A DNA stretch of 30,589 nucleotides from a virus: positions 1 to 30,589 of the IMG/VR virus record IMGVR_UViG_3300046167_000290. One strand, given 5' to 3'. A program made the position numbers and the translations under genes. Positions 6,674-14,515 of this stretch are shown here, piece by piece (within the stretch, counting starts at the first letter, position 1; each line of letters starts with the position of its first letter). The notes beneath the pieces were generated by a model. That model did not search any database. It was given only the letters and a program-made list of their open reading frames with translations, and had not been told where the DNA came from.

Positions 6674-6869
6674 AAACGAACAATGTAATAAACTAAATTC
6701 AGCAGCTTATAAGAGTTGTATTGATAGCTATTTTAATAGCAGGGATAGAAATGATATTTATGAATATTGGCTACAATTAACACAGTTAAAACGAAATTGT
6801 GAAGCAGAAGGAGTGCAAAAGGCTTTAGAACTAATTGAAATATATGAAGATATAAATGCCAAAGATTAA
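6663..6869 (+). CDS. hypothetical small protein
   Basis: This 68-residue mostly helical protein (NDIYEYWLQLTQLKRNCEAE, then KALELIEIYEDI) overlaps the exonuclease gene by 11 bases and the next gene by 14 bases. Tight overlaps on both sides support real translation. No family recognised. Confidence 0.6.
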   Translation: MIYKNEQCNKLNSAAYKSCIDSYFNSRDRNDIYEYWLQLTQLKRNCEAEGVQKALELIEIYEDINAKD

Positions 6870-7107
6870 GAAAAAAATAGTTTTAAAGAACTGTAATATT
6901 GAAGCACAAGCACATTGCTTTAAAAAAGGTTTTATTATTTATCCAAAGTTATTTGGATCTAAATTTAAAGTATGGTATTCAAGAGGAGGTTCTGGTAAAT
7001 ATTATATGAACGGTAAAGAATTTAATAAACAAGAATCATTTCAAGCAATTTGGGATTTATACACAAAAATATATAATTATGACAAGAAGCACACAAGCAC
7101 ATTATGA
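6856..7107 (+). CDS. hypothetical basic protein
   Basis: This 83-residue protein has a lysine-rich start (MPKIKKKIVLKNC), a central beta region with FKVWYSRGGSGKYYMNGKEF, and a C-terminal helix. The basic charge and aromatic residues could fit nucleic-acid binding, but that is a guess. Both ends overlap neighbouring genes. Confidence 0.6.
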   Translation: MPKIKKKIVLKNCNIEAQAHCFKKGFIIYPKLFGSKFKVWYSRGGSGKYYMNGKEFNKQESFQAIWDLYTKIYNYDKKHTSTL

Positions 7108-7285
7108 CAATGGAAAAGATTACGATGTAATAGATGTAATAAATGATTTTAATCTCAACTTCTCTAGAGGCAATATATTAAAGTATATTTGCAGAGCTGG
7201 AAAAAAGAAAGATGAATTGCAAGATTTATTAAAAGCAAAAGACTATTTAGAAAGGGAAATAGAGAGAATAAGGGAAGCAATATAG
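7079..7285 (+). CDS. DUF3310 family protein
   Basis: This 68-residue protein matches the DUF3310 pattern (PF11753) common in phage early regions: HYDNGKDYDVIDVINDF near the start, then NFSRGNILKYICRAGKK, then DLLKAKDYLEREIE. Family members have been annotated loosely as nucleotide-kinase-like, but no kinase motif is present here. Function unknown. It ends the recombination operon: its TAG stop lies in the hairpin of the following terminator. Confidence 0.85.
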   Translation: MTRSTQAHYDNGKDYDVIDVINDFNLNFSRGNILKYICRAGKKKDELQDLLKAKDYLEREIERIREAI

Positions 7286-7298
7286 CTTCTCTTTTTTT
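7270..7298 (+). terminator. rho-independent terminator ending the recombination operon
   Basis: The stem AAGGGAAGC (7270-7278) pairs with GCTTCTCTT (7285-7293) with one G-U wobble and a 6-base loop, followed by a T run to 7298. It overlaps the DUF3310 stop codon. Confidence 0.8.
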
Positions 7299-7392
7299 AT
7301 TTAAAATGTTAAAAAAATGTTAAAATTTGTTAAAAGATATTTAATAACTTAAAATGTTTTGTATATTGCGGTATAATTAAAAACCAAGACAA

Positions 7393-7521
7393 ATGAAAGA
7401 ACTAATTGAAACACTACAAAAGATTGATACAGATTTTTATAACGGAGGTATTACATTCGGTCAAAAGTATGACCTTATAAACGCTATTGAAAAAGTATTA
7501 AAGGAACAAAAATTTATTTAA
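7393..7521 (+). CDS. hypothetical small protein
   Basis: This 42-residue soluble protein (MKELIETLQKIDTDFYNGGI...) is the first of six short genes in a row after the terminator at 7270-7298. The AT-rich DNA at 7299-7392 before it must hold the promoter. A TATATTGC at 7364-7371 resembles, but does not match, the TAnnTTTG box. Confidence 0.5.
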   Translation: MKELIETLQKIDTDFYNGGITFGQKYDLINAIEKVLKEQKFI

Positions 7522-7533
7522 AAACAAAGACAA

Positions 7534-7662
7534 ATGAAAACAATTAAAAGAATTATCAAAGAACGAAAAAAGAACAAGAACCTAAAACCTTACAAGGTTG
7601 TAACATTATCAACTGGAGTTGTATGTGAGCATTATACTAACGGACAAGTAAAAGTAATATAG
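7534..7662 (+). CDS. hypothetical small basic protein
   Basis: This 42-residue protein has a strongly basic N-terminal half (KTIKRIIKERKKNKNLKPYK) and a beta-like second half (VVTLSTGVVCEHYTNGQVKV). It is preceded by the same ACAAATG start context as the gene before it. The charge suggests nucleic-acid contact. Function unknown. Confidence 0.5.
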   Translation: MKTIKRIIKERKKNKNLKPYKVVTLSTGVVCEHYTNGQVKVI

Positions 7663-7664
7663 TT

Positions 7665-7826
7665 ATGTATAGAAGATTATTAATACAAAAGATTCAGCAG
7701 TTGATTGACAAGCTACCAATAAGCAAAAAAAGAAAAGCAGCAAAAGAAGATTTATTAAATTTGAAGTTAAGTTCTGATGATAAATTTTTTATTTCATTGG
7801 CTAATAAATATAAAAAACTAAAATAA
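7665..7826 (+). CDS. hypothetical small basic protein
   Basis: This 53-residue helical protein is rich in Lys and Leu (LLIQKIQQLIDKLPISKKRK...). It starts 2 bases after the preceding stop and ends 1 base before the next ATG. No family recognised. Confidence 0.5.
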   Translation: MYRRLLIQKIQQLIDKLPISKKRKAAKEDLLNLKLSSDDKFFISLANKYKKLK

Positions 7827-7827
7827 G

Positions 7828-7944
7828 ATGAAAAGATTTTTAACAAAAACAATAGAATATGCATTTAGTTTCTTTATGACTATCATTGCTATATTTATTA
7901 TTCTTATATTTACATCAATAATAATTAACCTAATTGTAAAATGA
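7828..7944 (+). CDS. small membrane protein
   Basis: This 38-residue protein is almost entirely one long hydrophobic segment (FFMTIIAIFIILIFTSIIIN) after a basic N-terminus, so it should sit in the inner membrane with its N-terminus inside. Its stop overlaps the next start as ATGA. Early membrane peptides of this kind can act in superinfection exclusion, which remains untested here. Confidence 0.55.
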   Translation: MKRFLTKTIEYAFSFFMTIIAIFIILIFTSIIINLIVK

Positions 7945-8084
7945 TAGAAACCATACAACAAATAAAAGATCTAGCTGTATTAACAGATAACCTATATCTT
8001 TTAAATAGAATGGAGTTACTTGAACTTCAGATTAAAGAAGAAATATTAAAAGCAAAAATAGAAACATTAAACGATAAATTATGA
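7941..8084 (+). CDS. hypothetical small coiled-coil protein
   Basis: This 47-residue protein is predicted to be nearly all helix with leucine/isoleucine heptad spacing (LNRMELLELQIKEEILKAKI). It is coupled by ATGA overlaps to the genes on both sides. Function unknown. Confidence 0.55.
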   Translation: MIETIQQIKDLAVLTDNLYLLNRMELLELQIKEEILKAKIETLNDKL

Positions 8085-8398
8085 TACCAGAATTAAAAGA
8101 CAAGATACTATCAATAAGACCAGAATACTCAAACAATAGCAATTCAATGAATCCATTACCTTATGATATTACTTTATACTATCAAGAAGATGATTATTTA
8201 ATTGATTTTAATTTAGATGTAAATGGCACATTATATGCAGAAGTTTTAAAAGATGAAGAAGATTATGAATTAACAGATTCAGATGTAAATTTTATATACA
8301 AATATTTAAGTGGTTTACTTGATGAAGAAACAAGATTAACAAAACAATATTACCAAGCTGAAGGAGATCAGCAACAGCAAACATATTTTATTAGATAA
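8081..8398 (+). CDS. hypothetical acidic protein
   Basis: This 105-residue, acidic protein has a beta-rich middle (DITLYYQEDDYLIDFNLDVNG, then LYAEVL), a helix (VNFIYKYLSGLLDEETRL) and a Gln-rich tail. I recognise no family. The strand-strand-helix order and acidic surface would suit an inhibitor or DNA mimic, but there is no direct support. It overlaps the preceding gene by 4 bases. Confidence 0.65.
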   Translation: MIPELKDKILSIRPEYSNNSNSMNPLPYDITLYYQEDDYLIDFNLDVNGTLYAEVLKDEEDYELTDSDVNFIYKYLSGLLDEETRLTKQYYQAEGDQQQQTYFIR

Positions 8399-8429
8399 AA
8401 ATTAAATTAACCAATTAAAACCAATTAAA

Positions 8430-9191
8430 ATGATCAAAGAATTTAAAAAAACAGAATTAAAAGAATTATTACAACCAAAAAATTTACTAGAATTTAATAG
8501 AGATTTAAGTGGGAAGCACGTACAAAAAATGATTAAAAGCATTGTTGATTGTGGAATATTAAGATTTCCTGTTGTTGGAGATGTATCTGCTTTTGATAAA
8601 AGAAAGTATGTTATTATTGATGGCCAACATTTATGTAAAGCAATTGTTAATTTACCAAAGGGTAATTCTATAAATAAAGTAAATGCTATCACAAAAATAT
8701 ACACAAACAAAAAAGAAGTGATTGAAGATATTTCAAAATTAAACAATACACAAAAATCTTGGAATGATGAAAACTATCTAGATGCTTGGTTTAAATATGG
8801 AAGAAGCAATGAAATGTATTTCAGTAATTACGCTTATTTATATAATTTATATAATGAAATTTATGATGGTTTACCTTGTGGGTTTTTAGTGGACTTGTAT
8901 TCTGTTTCTAAATCTTCATTTAGAGAAGGTAATCTTGAGTTTAAAAATAGAGAATTTAGTGATAAACTTGCAAGTTTATGTTATGATTTAAAGAAGGATT
9001 TTAAAAAAGCATCTTTTGCTCTAACTGGTTTATCAGTATGGGCTTTTGCAAGAATCAATGAAAAGAAAGATATTGATTTTTTTAAATTAAGATCAAGACT
9101 ATTCAGAGCTTTATCTAACCAAGAAGATAAAAATATTCAAGGAAGGGAAGAATTTAAAGAATTTGTTAAAGAAACATATACAAGATTATAA
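8430..9191 (+). CDS. ParB-like N-terminal domain protein
   Basis: This 253-residue protein has an N-terminal ParB/sulfiredoxin-like domain: FNRDLSGKHVQKMIKSIVDCGILRFPVVGD at residues about 21-50, then KYVIIDGQHLCKAI at about 58-71 holding the conserved DGQH pocket. The rest, about 180 residues, is helical and lysine-rich with no clear HTH seen by eye. Phage proteins of this group have been annotated as ParB-like nucleases or as DNA-binding factors. A NTPase or nuclease activity cannot be assigned from the motifs alone. It opens a three-gene block with the next two hypothetical genes. Confidence 0.7.
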   Translation: MIKEFKKTELKELLQPKNLLEFNRDLSGKHVQKMIKSIVDCGILRFPVVGDVSAFDKRKYVIIDGQHLCKAIVNLPKGNSINKVNAITKIYTNKKEVIEDISKLNNTQKSWNDENYLDAWFKYGRSNEMYFSNYAYLYNLYNEIYDGLPCGFLVDLYSVSKSSFREGNLEFKNREFSDKLASLCYDLKKDFKKASFALTGLSVWAFARINEKKDIDFFKLRSRLFRALSNQEDKNIQGREEFKEFVKETYTRL

Positions 9192-9193
9192 TT

Positions 9194-9574
9194 ATGAAAC
9201 CAACAGAAAAACAATTAGAAAAAATAAGTGGAGCAATTATAACTTCATTTGTAAATTTACATTTTTTAGAAGAAGCAGATAGTATTGGGTTATTTAGACA
9301 AAGGGTTAAAAACAATGTAAGAAGAACAATGGCTGATCTTATTGATATTGAAAACAACTACTTTGCAAAAGTTGAAGAAGTAGATGAAAAAGATTTAGGA
9401 GATAAATTAGTAGCAAACAAATTAGAGTTTGTTCAATGGTTATTAAATAAATTTGATTTTAATGATTTCAGTAAATTACAAGAAGTTTGTTCAGCTTATT
9501 CTTTAGACCCAAAAGAATTATCAGATACATCAGATAAAATTTTATTTAATAATGGTGCAAAAATAGTTGAATAA
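9194..9574 (+). CDS. hypothetical helical protein
   Basis: This 126-residue, all-helical acidic protein starts 2 bases after the ParB-like gene. A stretch at residues 34-52 (FRQRVKNNVRRTMADLIDI) is basic and could bind nucleic acid. No family recognised. It is followed immediately by the DnaA-like gene, so a joint role in replication initiation is possible. Confidence 0.6.
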   Translation: MKPTEKQLEKISGAIITSFVNLHFLEEADSIGLFRQRVKNNVRRTMADLIDIENNYFAKVEEVDEKDLGDKLVANKLEFVQWLLNKFDFNDFSKLQEVCSAYSLDPKELSDTSDKILFNNGAKIVE

Positions 9575-9575
9575 T

Positions 9576-10124
9576 ATGAGAGGAGCTTATAACAAACAAG
9601 CAGCAGATGAATTAGCAATAGACTTTGAACTATTAACAGGAATTGATATAAACAGCATATCAAGAGAAACTAAAATAATGTACTCCAGAACATTATTCTA
9701 TAAAATATTAAAAGATGTTAATTTTATGAATGATAGAATGATTGCAGACTGGTTTAAATCAAGAGGTGTAAAAAGAAATAGAGCTTCTATATTTCAAGCA
9801 TTATCAAAAGTAAATATCTACTATAAATCTTTTAAATTATTTAGAGATTATTATGATGTATATTTTAAAGACAAAGCAAAAGAACGTTTAACTCTTGAGA
9901 AAACACAAAAGAAAGCGTTAAAGGAATCTAAATTTAATGTGCATCAAAATATATTAAAAGGTAAATTAGATCGTTTAGATGTTCTTATTAATGATTTACC
10001 AATTGATAAAAGAAGTGAAATATATGAGTTAGTAAATTTGAGAGTTAAATCTTGGAACTGGAAAACAAAAGATAATTACGAAATAATAAACTGTGAAGGA
10101 TCTTTAGAAGGTTTATGTTATTAA
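9576..10124 (+). CDS. protein with DnaA domain IV-like helix-turn-helix
   Basis: I chose the ATG at 9576, one base after the preceding stop, over an in-frame TTG at 9567. The 182-residue protein has a stretch at about residues 35-75, SRTLFYKILKDVNFMNDRMI then ADWFKSRGVKRNRASIFQALSKV, that follows the layout of the DnaA C-terminal DNA-binding domain: a helix with Arg and a Tyr/Phe, a turn, then a recognition helix where DnaA has HSTV. A phage replication initiator or origin-binding role is thus plausible, especially as a noncoding region follows. The C-terminal half is basic and helical. The similarity is by eye only. Confidence 0.5.
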   Translation: MRGAYNKQAADELAIDFELLTGIDINSISRETKIMYSRTLFYKILKDVNFMNDRMIADWFKSRGVKRNRASIFQALSKVNIYYKSFKLFRDYYDVYFKDKAKERLTLEKTQKKALKESKFNVHQNILKGKLDRLDVLINDLPIDKRSEIYELVNLRVKSWNWKTKDNYEIINCEGSLEGLCY

Positions 10125-10387
10125 TTAGAATTAATATAAATAATAAATAAAACTGAATGAATAACTAAAATTGTCATAAAAAAAACATTATATATAAAGT
10201 GCTTTTATAGTTTAGTATATATTTTAAGGTATGACTTAACATATCTGTTTTTCTAAAAATATTAGCAATAAAAACAATTTCTATTTGCATTAATGGGGGG
10301 ATTGTGTTTAATTCTTAAACCTTTTTTGTTTATAACTATTTATTCAGTTTTGTTATTAATAACGTATTTTTATATAAATATAAATTT
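10125..10387. promoter_or_regulatory. intergenic control region before the sigma-like gene
   Basis: These 263 AT-rich bases have no gene. They hold GTATGACTT at 10229-10237, AAACCTTT at 10317-10324 and TGTTTATAACT at 10327-10337, all three also found in the control region at 1231-1655. A run of six G at 10295-10300 stands out. Promoter(s) for the sigma-like gene must lie here; TTTTG near 10349-10352 may be a -33 element, but no TAnnTTTG box follows at the right distance. Confidence 0.5.
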
Positions 10388-10861
10388 ATGTTAGAAAAAG
10401 TCTTTAAAGATCATAAAAAATGGATTAACACCGTTTTAAAATTTGGTTGCAGTAAAACAGAAGCTGAAGATATTGTAGGAGATATGTATGTAATCATTGG
10501 CAAGATGTTAAACAATGGTTTGAATATTGCCTATGGAGATGAAGTAAACTACTATTACATTTATAGAACTTTAAGAACTTCCTTTCTTCAATTATGTAAT
10601 AAAAAGAAAAAGGAAAACAAAGTACCTTTAGATTTAATCGTTGATATTGAATCTGGAGAATATATTGATTTTGAAAAAGCAAATGAAACTGTTTTAAATG
10701 AATTGGACAATATGCATTGGTACAATAAAAAAGTGTTTAATTTAGTTCAATATGAATACAGTATTACAGATCTTTCAAAGAAAACAAATATACCCTATCA
10801 TTCAATTTATAACACGTATAGAAAAACAAAAGATAAATTAACTAAAAAGATTTTAGAATGA
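10388..10861 (+). CDS. sigma-70-like RNA polymerase sigma factor
   Basis: This 157-residue protein has the two-part ECF-like layout. A region 2-like helical block spans residues about 5-66 (FKDHKKWINTVLKFGCSKTE, AEDIVGDMYVIIGKML, then YYYIYRTLRTSFLQL). A region 4-like helix-turn-helix sits at the C-terminus (NKKVFNLVQYEYSITDLSKK, then TNIPYHSIYNTYRKTKDKLTKKI). It sits between early and late genes, immediately upstream of the terminase, so it is the best candidate for redirecting host RNA polymerase to late promoters, possibly the -12 boxes described elsewhere in this annotation. The downstream gene overlaps it by ATGA. Confidence 0.72.
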   Translation: MLEKVFKDHKKWINTVLKFGCSKTEAEDIVGDMYVIIGKMLNNGLNIAYGDEVNYYYIYRTLRTSFLQLCNKKKKENKVPLDLIVDIESGEYIDFEKANETVLNELDNMHWYNKKVFNLVQYEYSITDLSKKTNIPYHSIYNTYRKTKDKLTKKILE

Positions 10862-10989
10862 GACTAGGAGATCTAATAGAACGTATTACAACCTACACAG
10901 GAATCAAATGGATTGTTAAAAAGATATTTGGAGAAGATTGTGGGTGCGATAAAAGACAAGAACAATTAAATGATATCGAGTTATGGTAG
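10858..10989 (+). CDS. small Cys-containing protein before terminase
   Basis: This 43-residue protein (MRLGDLIERITTYTGIKWIV...) has FGEDCGCDKRQEQLN near its end, a CxC pattern seen in small proteins just ahead of terminase genes in Bacteroidota phages. It overlaps the sigma-like gene at its start and the next gene at its end. Function unknown; metal binding by the cysteines is possible. Confidence 0.6.
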   Translation: MRLGDLIERITTYTGIKWIVKKIFGEDCGCDKRQEQLNDIELW

Positions 10990-11171
10990 AAGACAAAATT
11001 ATATGGCAAGGTGTTAAACAAAGAACAACATCTAAAATGAGTAATGAGGATTTTAAAATAATGTGTAGACTTCATTCAAAATATTTTAATCATAAGTATT
11101 CAGAACCTTGCACCTGCAATAAAAATAGATTAAGACAATGGATCAAAGAATTAAATGAGAAGCTGGTTTAA
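10983..11171 (+). CDS. hypothetical small protein with Cys pair
   Basis: This 62-residue basic protein has cysteines at CRLHSKYF and PCTCNKNRL, which could form a small zinc site together with His residues. It overlaps the preceding gene by 7 bases, and its final codons form the 5' arm of the terminator that follows. Function unknown. Confidence 0.6.
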   Translation: MVEDKIIWQGVKQRTTSKMSNEDFKIMCRLHSKYFNHKYSEPCTCNKNRLRQWIKELNEKLV

Positions 11172-11188
11172 AAACTAGCTTTTTTTTT
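11160..11188 (+). terminator. rho-independent terminator before the terminase genes
   Basis: AAGCTGGTTT (11160-11169) pairs with AAACTAGCTT with one G-U wobble, followed by a T run to 11188. It isolates the sigma-like operon from the terminase operon. Confidence 0.75.
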
Positions 11189-11223
11189 ATTATATAATTA
11201 TATGAATAATCAAATTATTTCAA

Positions 11224-11466
11224 ATGTCAGAAAATAAAAGAGGAGGAAAAAGAGAGGGTGCTGGTCGTAAAAGTAAATCAGAAGAAGTGCAAATGATTGA
11301 ACGATTATCTCCATTAGAACCAAAAGCATTTAAAGCTCTTGAAAAAGGAGTTGAAGAAGGAGACTTTAAGTTTGTGCAAATGTTTTATAATTATTATGCA
11401 GGTAAACCAAAAGAAACAAAAGACATCTCAATAACATCAGAACAACCTTTATTTGATTTAGATTAG
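11224..11466 (+). CDS. terminase small subunit-like protein
   Basis: This 80-residue protein begins with the basic, glycine-rich motif KRGGKREGAGRKSKSEE that marks many small terminase subunits and related phage DNA-binding proteins, followed by two helices (KAFKALEKGVEEGDFKFVQMF) and an acidic end. It is short for a terminase small subunit, which normally recognises the packaging site, but its position directly before the large subunit (1-base overlap with the reconstructed start) supports the call. A TATTATATAA box lies at 11188-11197. Confidence 0.7.
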   Translation: MSENKRGGKREGAGRKSKSEEVQMIERLSPLEPKAFKALEKGVEEGDFKFVQMFYNYYAGKPKETKDISITSEQPLFDLD

Positions 11467-12630
11467 TGTTTCAAACAACAACAGCCATAAGAAAATTATA
11501 TGCTCTTAAAAAGCGTAAAAAAGGTTATTCAAGGAGGTACATCTGCTGGTAAGACTTTTGGTATAATACCAATTCTTATTGATAGGTGTATAAGAACTCC
11601 TATGCTTGAAACAAGTGTTGTATCTGAATCAATCCCACATTTAAGAAGGGGAGCAATGAAAGACTTTCTTAAAATAATGATTGAAACAAATAGGTTCAGA
11701 GATAACCAATGGAACAGATCATCATTAAAATATACTTTCACAAACGGTAGTTATATTGAATTCTTTTCAGTTGAACAACCAGATAAATTAAGAGGTGCAA
11801 GAAGGAGTGTGTTATATGTAAATGAAGCAAACAATGTACCTTTTGAAGCATATACACAATTATCAATAAGAACTTCTGGAGATATATGGATTGATTTTAA
11901 TCCAACAGCAAACTTTTGGGCGCATAAAGAAGTAGTTGGTAATGATGATGCGGATTTTATTACACTTACTTATTTAGACAATGAAGCATTGCCAGAAACG
12001 ATTGTAAAAGATATTGAAGCTGCAAGAGATAAAGCAAAGACATCAGAGTATTGGTCAAACTGGTGGAGGGTTTACGGACTTGGTCAAATAGGTTCTTTAG
12101 AAGGTGTTTGTATAAAAGAATGGAAAGAGATACAATTACCATCAGAAGCAAGATTATTGTGCTATGGTATGGACTTTGGTTATAGCAATGACCCAACTAC
12201 ATTAATAGGTTTATATAAATACAATGATGCTTATATATTTGATGAAATTATCTATCAAAAGAAATTACTTAATTCAGATATATCAAAACTATTAAATGAA
12301 AACAATATACAAGAAGTAATATATGCTGATTCAGCAGAACCAAAATCAATTGCAGAACTAAAAACATATAGGCACAAAATACTTCCTTGTACAAAAGGGA
12401 AAGGATTCAATTGTATATGGAATAAACTAATCAATCAAAACAAAATCTTTGTAACAAGTAGAAGCAAGAACTTAATAAAAGAACTGCAATCTTATACTTG
12501 GATGAAAGATAGAGAAGGGAATACTATTAACAAACCTATTGATGCTTTTAATCATTGTATTGATGCTTGTCGTTATGCAATTACATCACAATTAAAGAAT
12601 CCAAACGCTGGTAAATACTTTATAAGATAA
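11466..12630 (+). CDS. terL: terminase large subunit, N-terminus shifted by one indel
   Basis: This is the DNA-packaging motor ATPase and nuclease. Walker A QGGTSAGKTF, Walker B VLYVNEAN and the C-terminal RNase H-like nuclease residues (GMDFGYSNDP, YADSAEPKSI, DAFNHCIDACRYAI) are all present. The uncorrected frame starts at the ATG at 11500. A GTG at 11466, in another frame, encodes FQTTTAIRKLYALKKR, the usual N-terminus of this family, and joins the ATPase if one A is removed from A6 at 11517-11522. The reconstructed protein has 387 residues. It is thus likely that the ATG at 11500 is not the real start. The next small gene starts within the stop codon. Confidence 0.92.
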
Positions 12631-12782
12631 TGGATAATTTACAAATGATTGCAATGGTGGAATGTTTTATACATCACAAAACAGGAAAAGAAATAAGGAT
12701 TGCAAAACCAAATAAACCAAATCAATATTTACTTCTAGTAAAAGCATTTGAAAATTGTAAACACTTTTTTATAAAAAATTAA
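12630..12782 (+). CDS. hypothetical small protein
   Basis: This 50-residue protein (MDNLQMIAMVECFIHHKTGK...) has a beta-like start, a Lys/Pro/Asn-rich middle and a final helix. Its ATG shares one base with the terminase stop, so translation is likely coupled. Function unknown. Confidence 0.5.
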   Translation: MDNLQMIAMVECFIHHKTGKEIRIAKPNKPNQYLLLVKAFENCKHFFIKN

Positions 12783-12790
12783 CATTAAAG

Positions 12791-12805
12791 TATTATATAA
12801 GTATG
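12791..12805 (+). promoter_or_regulatory. late box TATTATATAAGT at -12 from a start codon
   Basis: TATTATATAAGTATG runs directly into the ATG at 12803. The same 17-base word occurs unchanged at 20496-20512, and near-identical copies precede 21262 and 24662, always ending 0 bases before ATG. It is a candidate phage late promoter. Confidence 0.5.
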
Positions 12806-13539
12806 AAGATTGAAATAAACGTTCCAACTAACTTAAATGAAATAACTTTAGAACAGTATCAAAAGTTTCTAAAGATAGCAGAAAACAATCCAGAAGGCAA
12901 TTTTTTAAATGCTAAAATGATTGAGATATTTTGTGGAATACCTTTATCTGATAGCTACAAATTAAAAATGAGTAGTGTTACAGCAATAATAGATATTTTA
13001 TCTGAATTACTTGCATCTAAACCAGACCACGTTGAAAGGTTTGAAATGAATGGAGTTGAATACGGTTTTATACCAGATTTAGATGATATGAGTTTAGGAG
13101 AATATATTGATCTAGATAACAATGCAAGTAAATGGGAACAGATGCACCTTGCAATGAATGTTTTATACAGACCAATTAAAACAAGTAAGCTAGGGAAATA
13201 TAACATAGAAGATTATAATGTAAACAATCCAGAGGTGATGAAAGATATGCCATTAGGTGCAGCTATTGGTAGCCTTTTTTTTTTCTACAATTTAGGAATA
13301 GAGTTGTCGAGGCATACGATACTTTATTCCAACAATCAAGCGGAGATGGTGGCTATTCAAGATCAGCTCAATTCGGAAGCAAATGGGGATGGTATCAATC
13401 AATTTATGCACTCGCTAACGGATGTGTTGAACGATTTGAAGATATCACTAAATTAAATGTACATCAATGTTTTACTTTTTTATCATTCACAAAAGAGAAG
13501 GCAGAGATAGAGCAACAGCAAATAAAAAATAAATTCTAA
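12803..13539 (+). CDS. tail/structural assembly protein, frameshifted
   Basis: The uncorrected frame ends at 13456, but its last 50 residues look unlike protein. The -1 frame reads VEAYDTLFQQSSGDGG, FGSKWGWYQSIYALANG, then FEDITKLNVHQCFTFLSFTK and ends KNKF at 13539, text typical of a conserved Bacteroidota phage protein encoded after the terminase. Adding one base between 13275 and 13316 joins both into 245 residues. A run of ten T at 13275-13284 is the likely site. The N-terminal half has an acidic PDLDDMSLGEYIDLD block. The role is probably tail assembly, inferred from neighbours. A programmed -1 shift, as in tail chaperones, cannot be excluded. Confidence 0.68.
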
Positions 13540-13994
13540 TGAAAGGTTTTTATCAAGTAACAGAAACAATAAAGAATCAATTGTTATCAGATGTAAATGT
13601 TAATACAGTTACAACTGGAGATATTACACGCATTGATTTAGCCAAGCAGACAATGTATCCTTTATCACATATCATTGTGAATAATGTTAGTAATGATGAC
13701 AATGTATTGCGTTTTAGTTTATCTGTTTTAGCAATGGATATTGTAGATGTTTCAAAAGAAGAAGTGGTTGATATTTTTGTAGGTAATAATAACGAGCAAG
13801 ATATATTGAATACACAGCTAGTTGTATTAAATAAGTTGGTACAGGTTTTAAGAGGTGGAACATTATACCAAGACTTGTATCAGTTAGATGGTTCTCCAAA
13901 CTTTGAACCTTTTTATGATAGGTTTGAAAACGAGGTTGCTGGATGGGCTTTAACTTTAGATGTATTGATTCCAAATGAGATTGATATATGTTAG
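13539..13994 (+). CDS. probable tail terminator or tail completion protein
   Basis: This 151-residue protein has an N-terminal helix (YQVTETIKNQLLSDVNVNTV), a set of strands (SHIIVNNVSNDDNVLRFSLSV, LAMDIVDV), a helix with NTQLVVLNKLVQVLRGG, and closing strands (GWALTLDVLIPNEIDIC). This helix-strand order and its location next to an HK97 gp10-like gene suggest a tail-terminator-type protein that caps the tail tube at the head interface. I am not certain of the family. It starts inside the stop codon of the gene before and overlaps the next gene by 7 bases. Confidence 0.55.
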   Translation: MKGFYQVTETIKNQLLSDVNVNTVTTGDITRIDLAKQTMYPLSHIIVNNVSNDDNVLRFSLSVLAMDIVDVSKEEVVDIFVGNNNEQDILNTQLVVLNKLVQVLRGGTLYQDLYQLDGSPNFEPFYDRFENEVAGWALTLDVLIPNEIDIC

Positions 13995-14512
13995 ATAATG
14001 TAGAGAAAGAATTAAGGAATTTTGCAAAGTATGTAGTAACAAAATCAAGAATGAATCTTAAAACTTCTGATAAAAATGCTACTGGAGAATTGTCAAAAAG
14101 TTTAGATTCTGATGTAAAGGTTTCTAAAAATAGTTTTCAATTAACTTTCTCAATGGAAGATTATGGTGTGTTTCAAGACAAGGGAGTAAGAGGAAAAACA
14201 TCAAGTACAAAAGCTCCAAACAGTCCATTTAGATTTGGATCTGGCAAAGGTAAAAAAGGAGGTTTAACAGAGGGAATAAATAAGTGGGTTAAAAGAAGGC
14301 GTTTTCAGTTTAGAGATAAAAAAACAGGGAGGTTTATGAGTTATAATAGCACAGCTTTCTTGATTAGTAGAAGCATTTATAATAAAGGTATTGCGCCTAG
14401 TTTATTCTTTACCAAACCATTTGAGAAAGCATTTAAGAATTTAGATAAAGATTTAATTGAAGCATATAAATTAGATGTTGAGCAATTAATAAAAACAACA
14501 GTAAACAATTAA
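13988..14512 (+). CDS. HK97 gp10-like head-tail or tail assembly protein
   Basis: This 174-residue basic protein has the feel of the HK97-gp10-like family: a helix (VEKELRNFAKYVVTKSRMNL), ATGELSKSLDSDVKVSKNSFQLTFSMEDYGVFQDKGVRG with the YGVFQDKG turn, a flexible Lys/Gly-rich loop (SGKGKKGGLTEGINKWVKRR), and FLISRSIYNKGIAPSLFFTKPF. The block of a hydrophobic Tyr-x-x-hydrophobic-Asp/Glu-x-Gly after a strand is a family landmark. These proteins act at the head-tail junction. The location between the tail terminator-like gene and the tail protein fits that. Confidence 0.7.
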   Translation: MLDNVEKELRNFAKYVVTKSRMNLKTSDKNATGELSKSLDSDVKVSKNSFQLTFSMEDYGVFQDKGVRGKTSSTKAPNSPFRFGSGKGKKGGLTEGINKWVKRRRFQFRDKKTGRFMSYNSTAFLISRSIYNKGIAPSLFFTKPFEKAFKNLDKDLIEAYKLDVEQLIKTTVNN

Positions 14513-14515
14513 GTA

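Noticed and set aside
11202-11237. Short open frame starting at an ATG after the TATTATATAA box at 11188
   Set aside because: It is only 11 codons and ends inside the terminase small subunit gene; the ATG at 11224 with the GGKREGAGRK motif is the better start.
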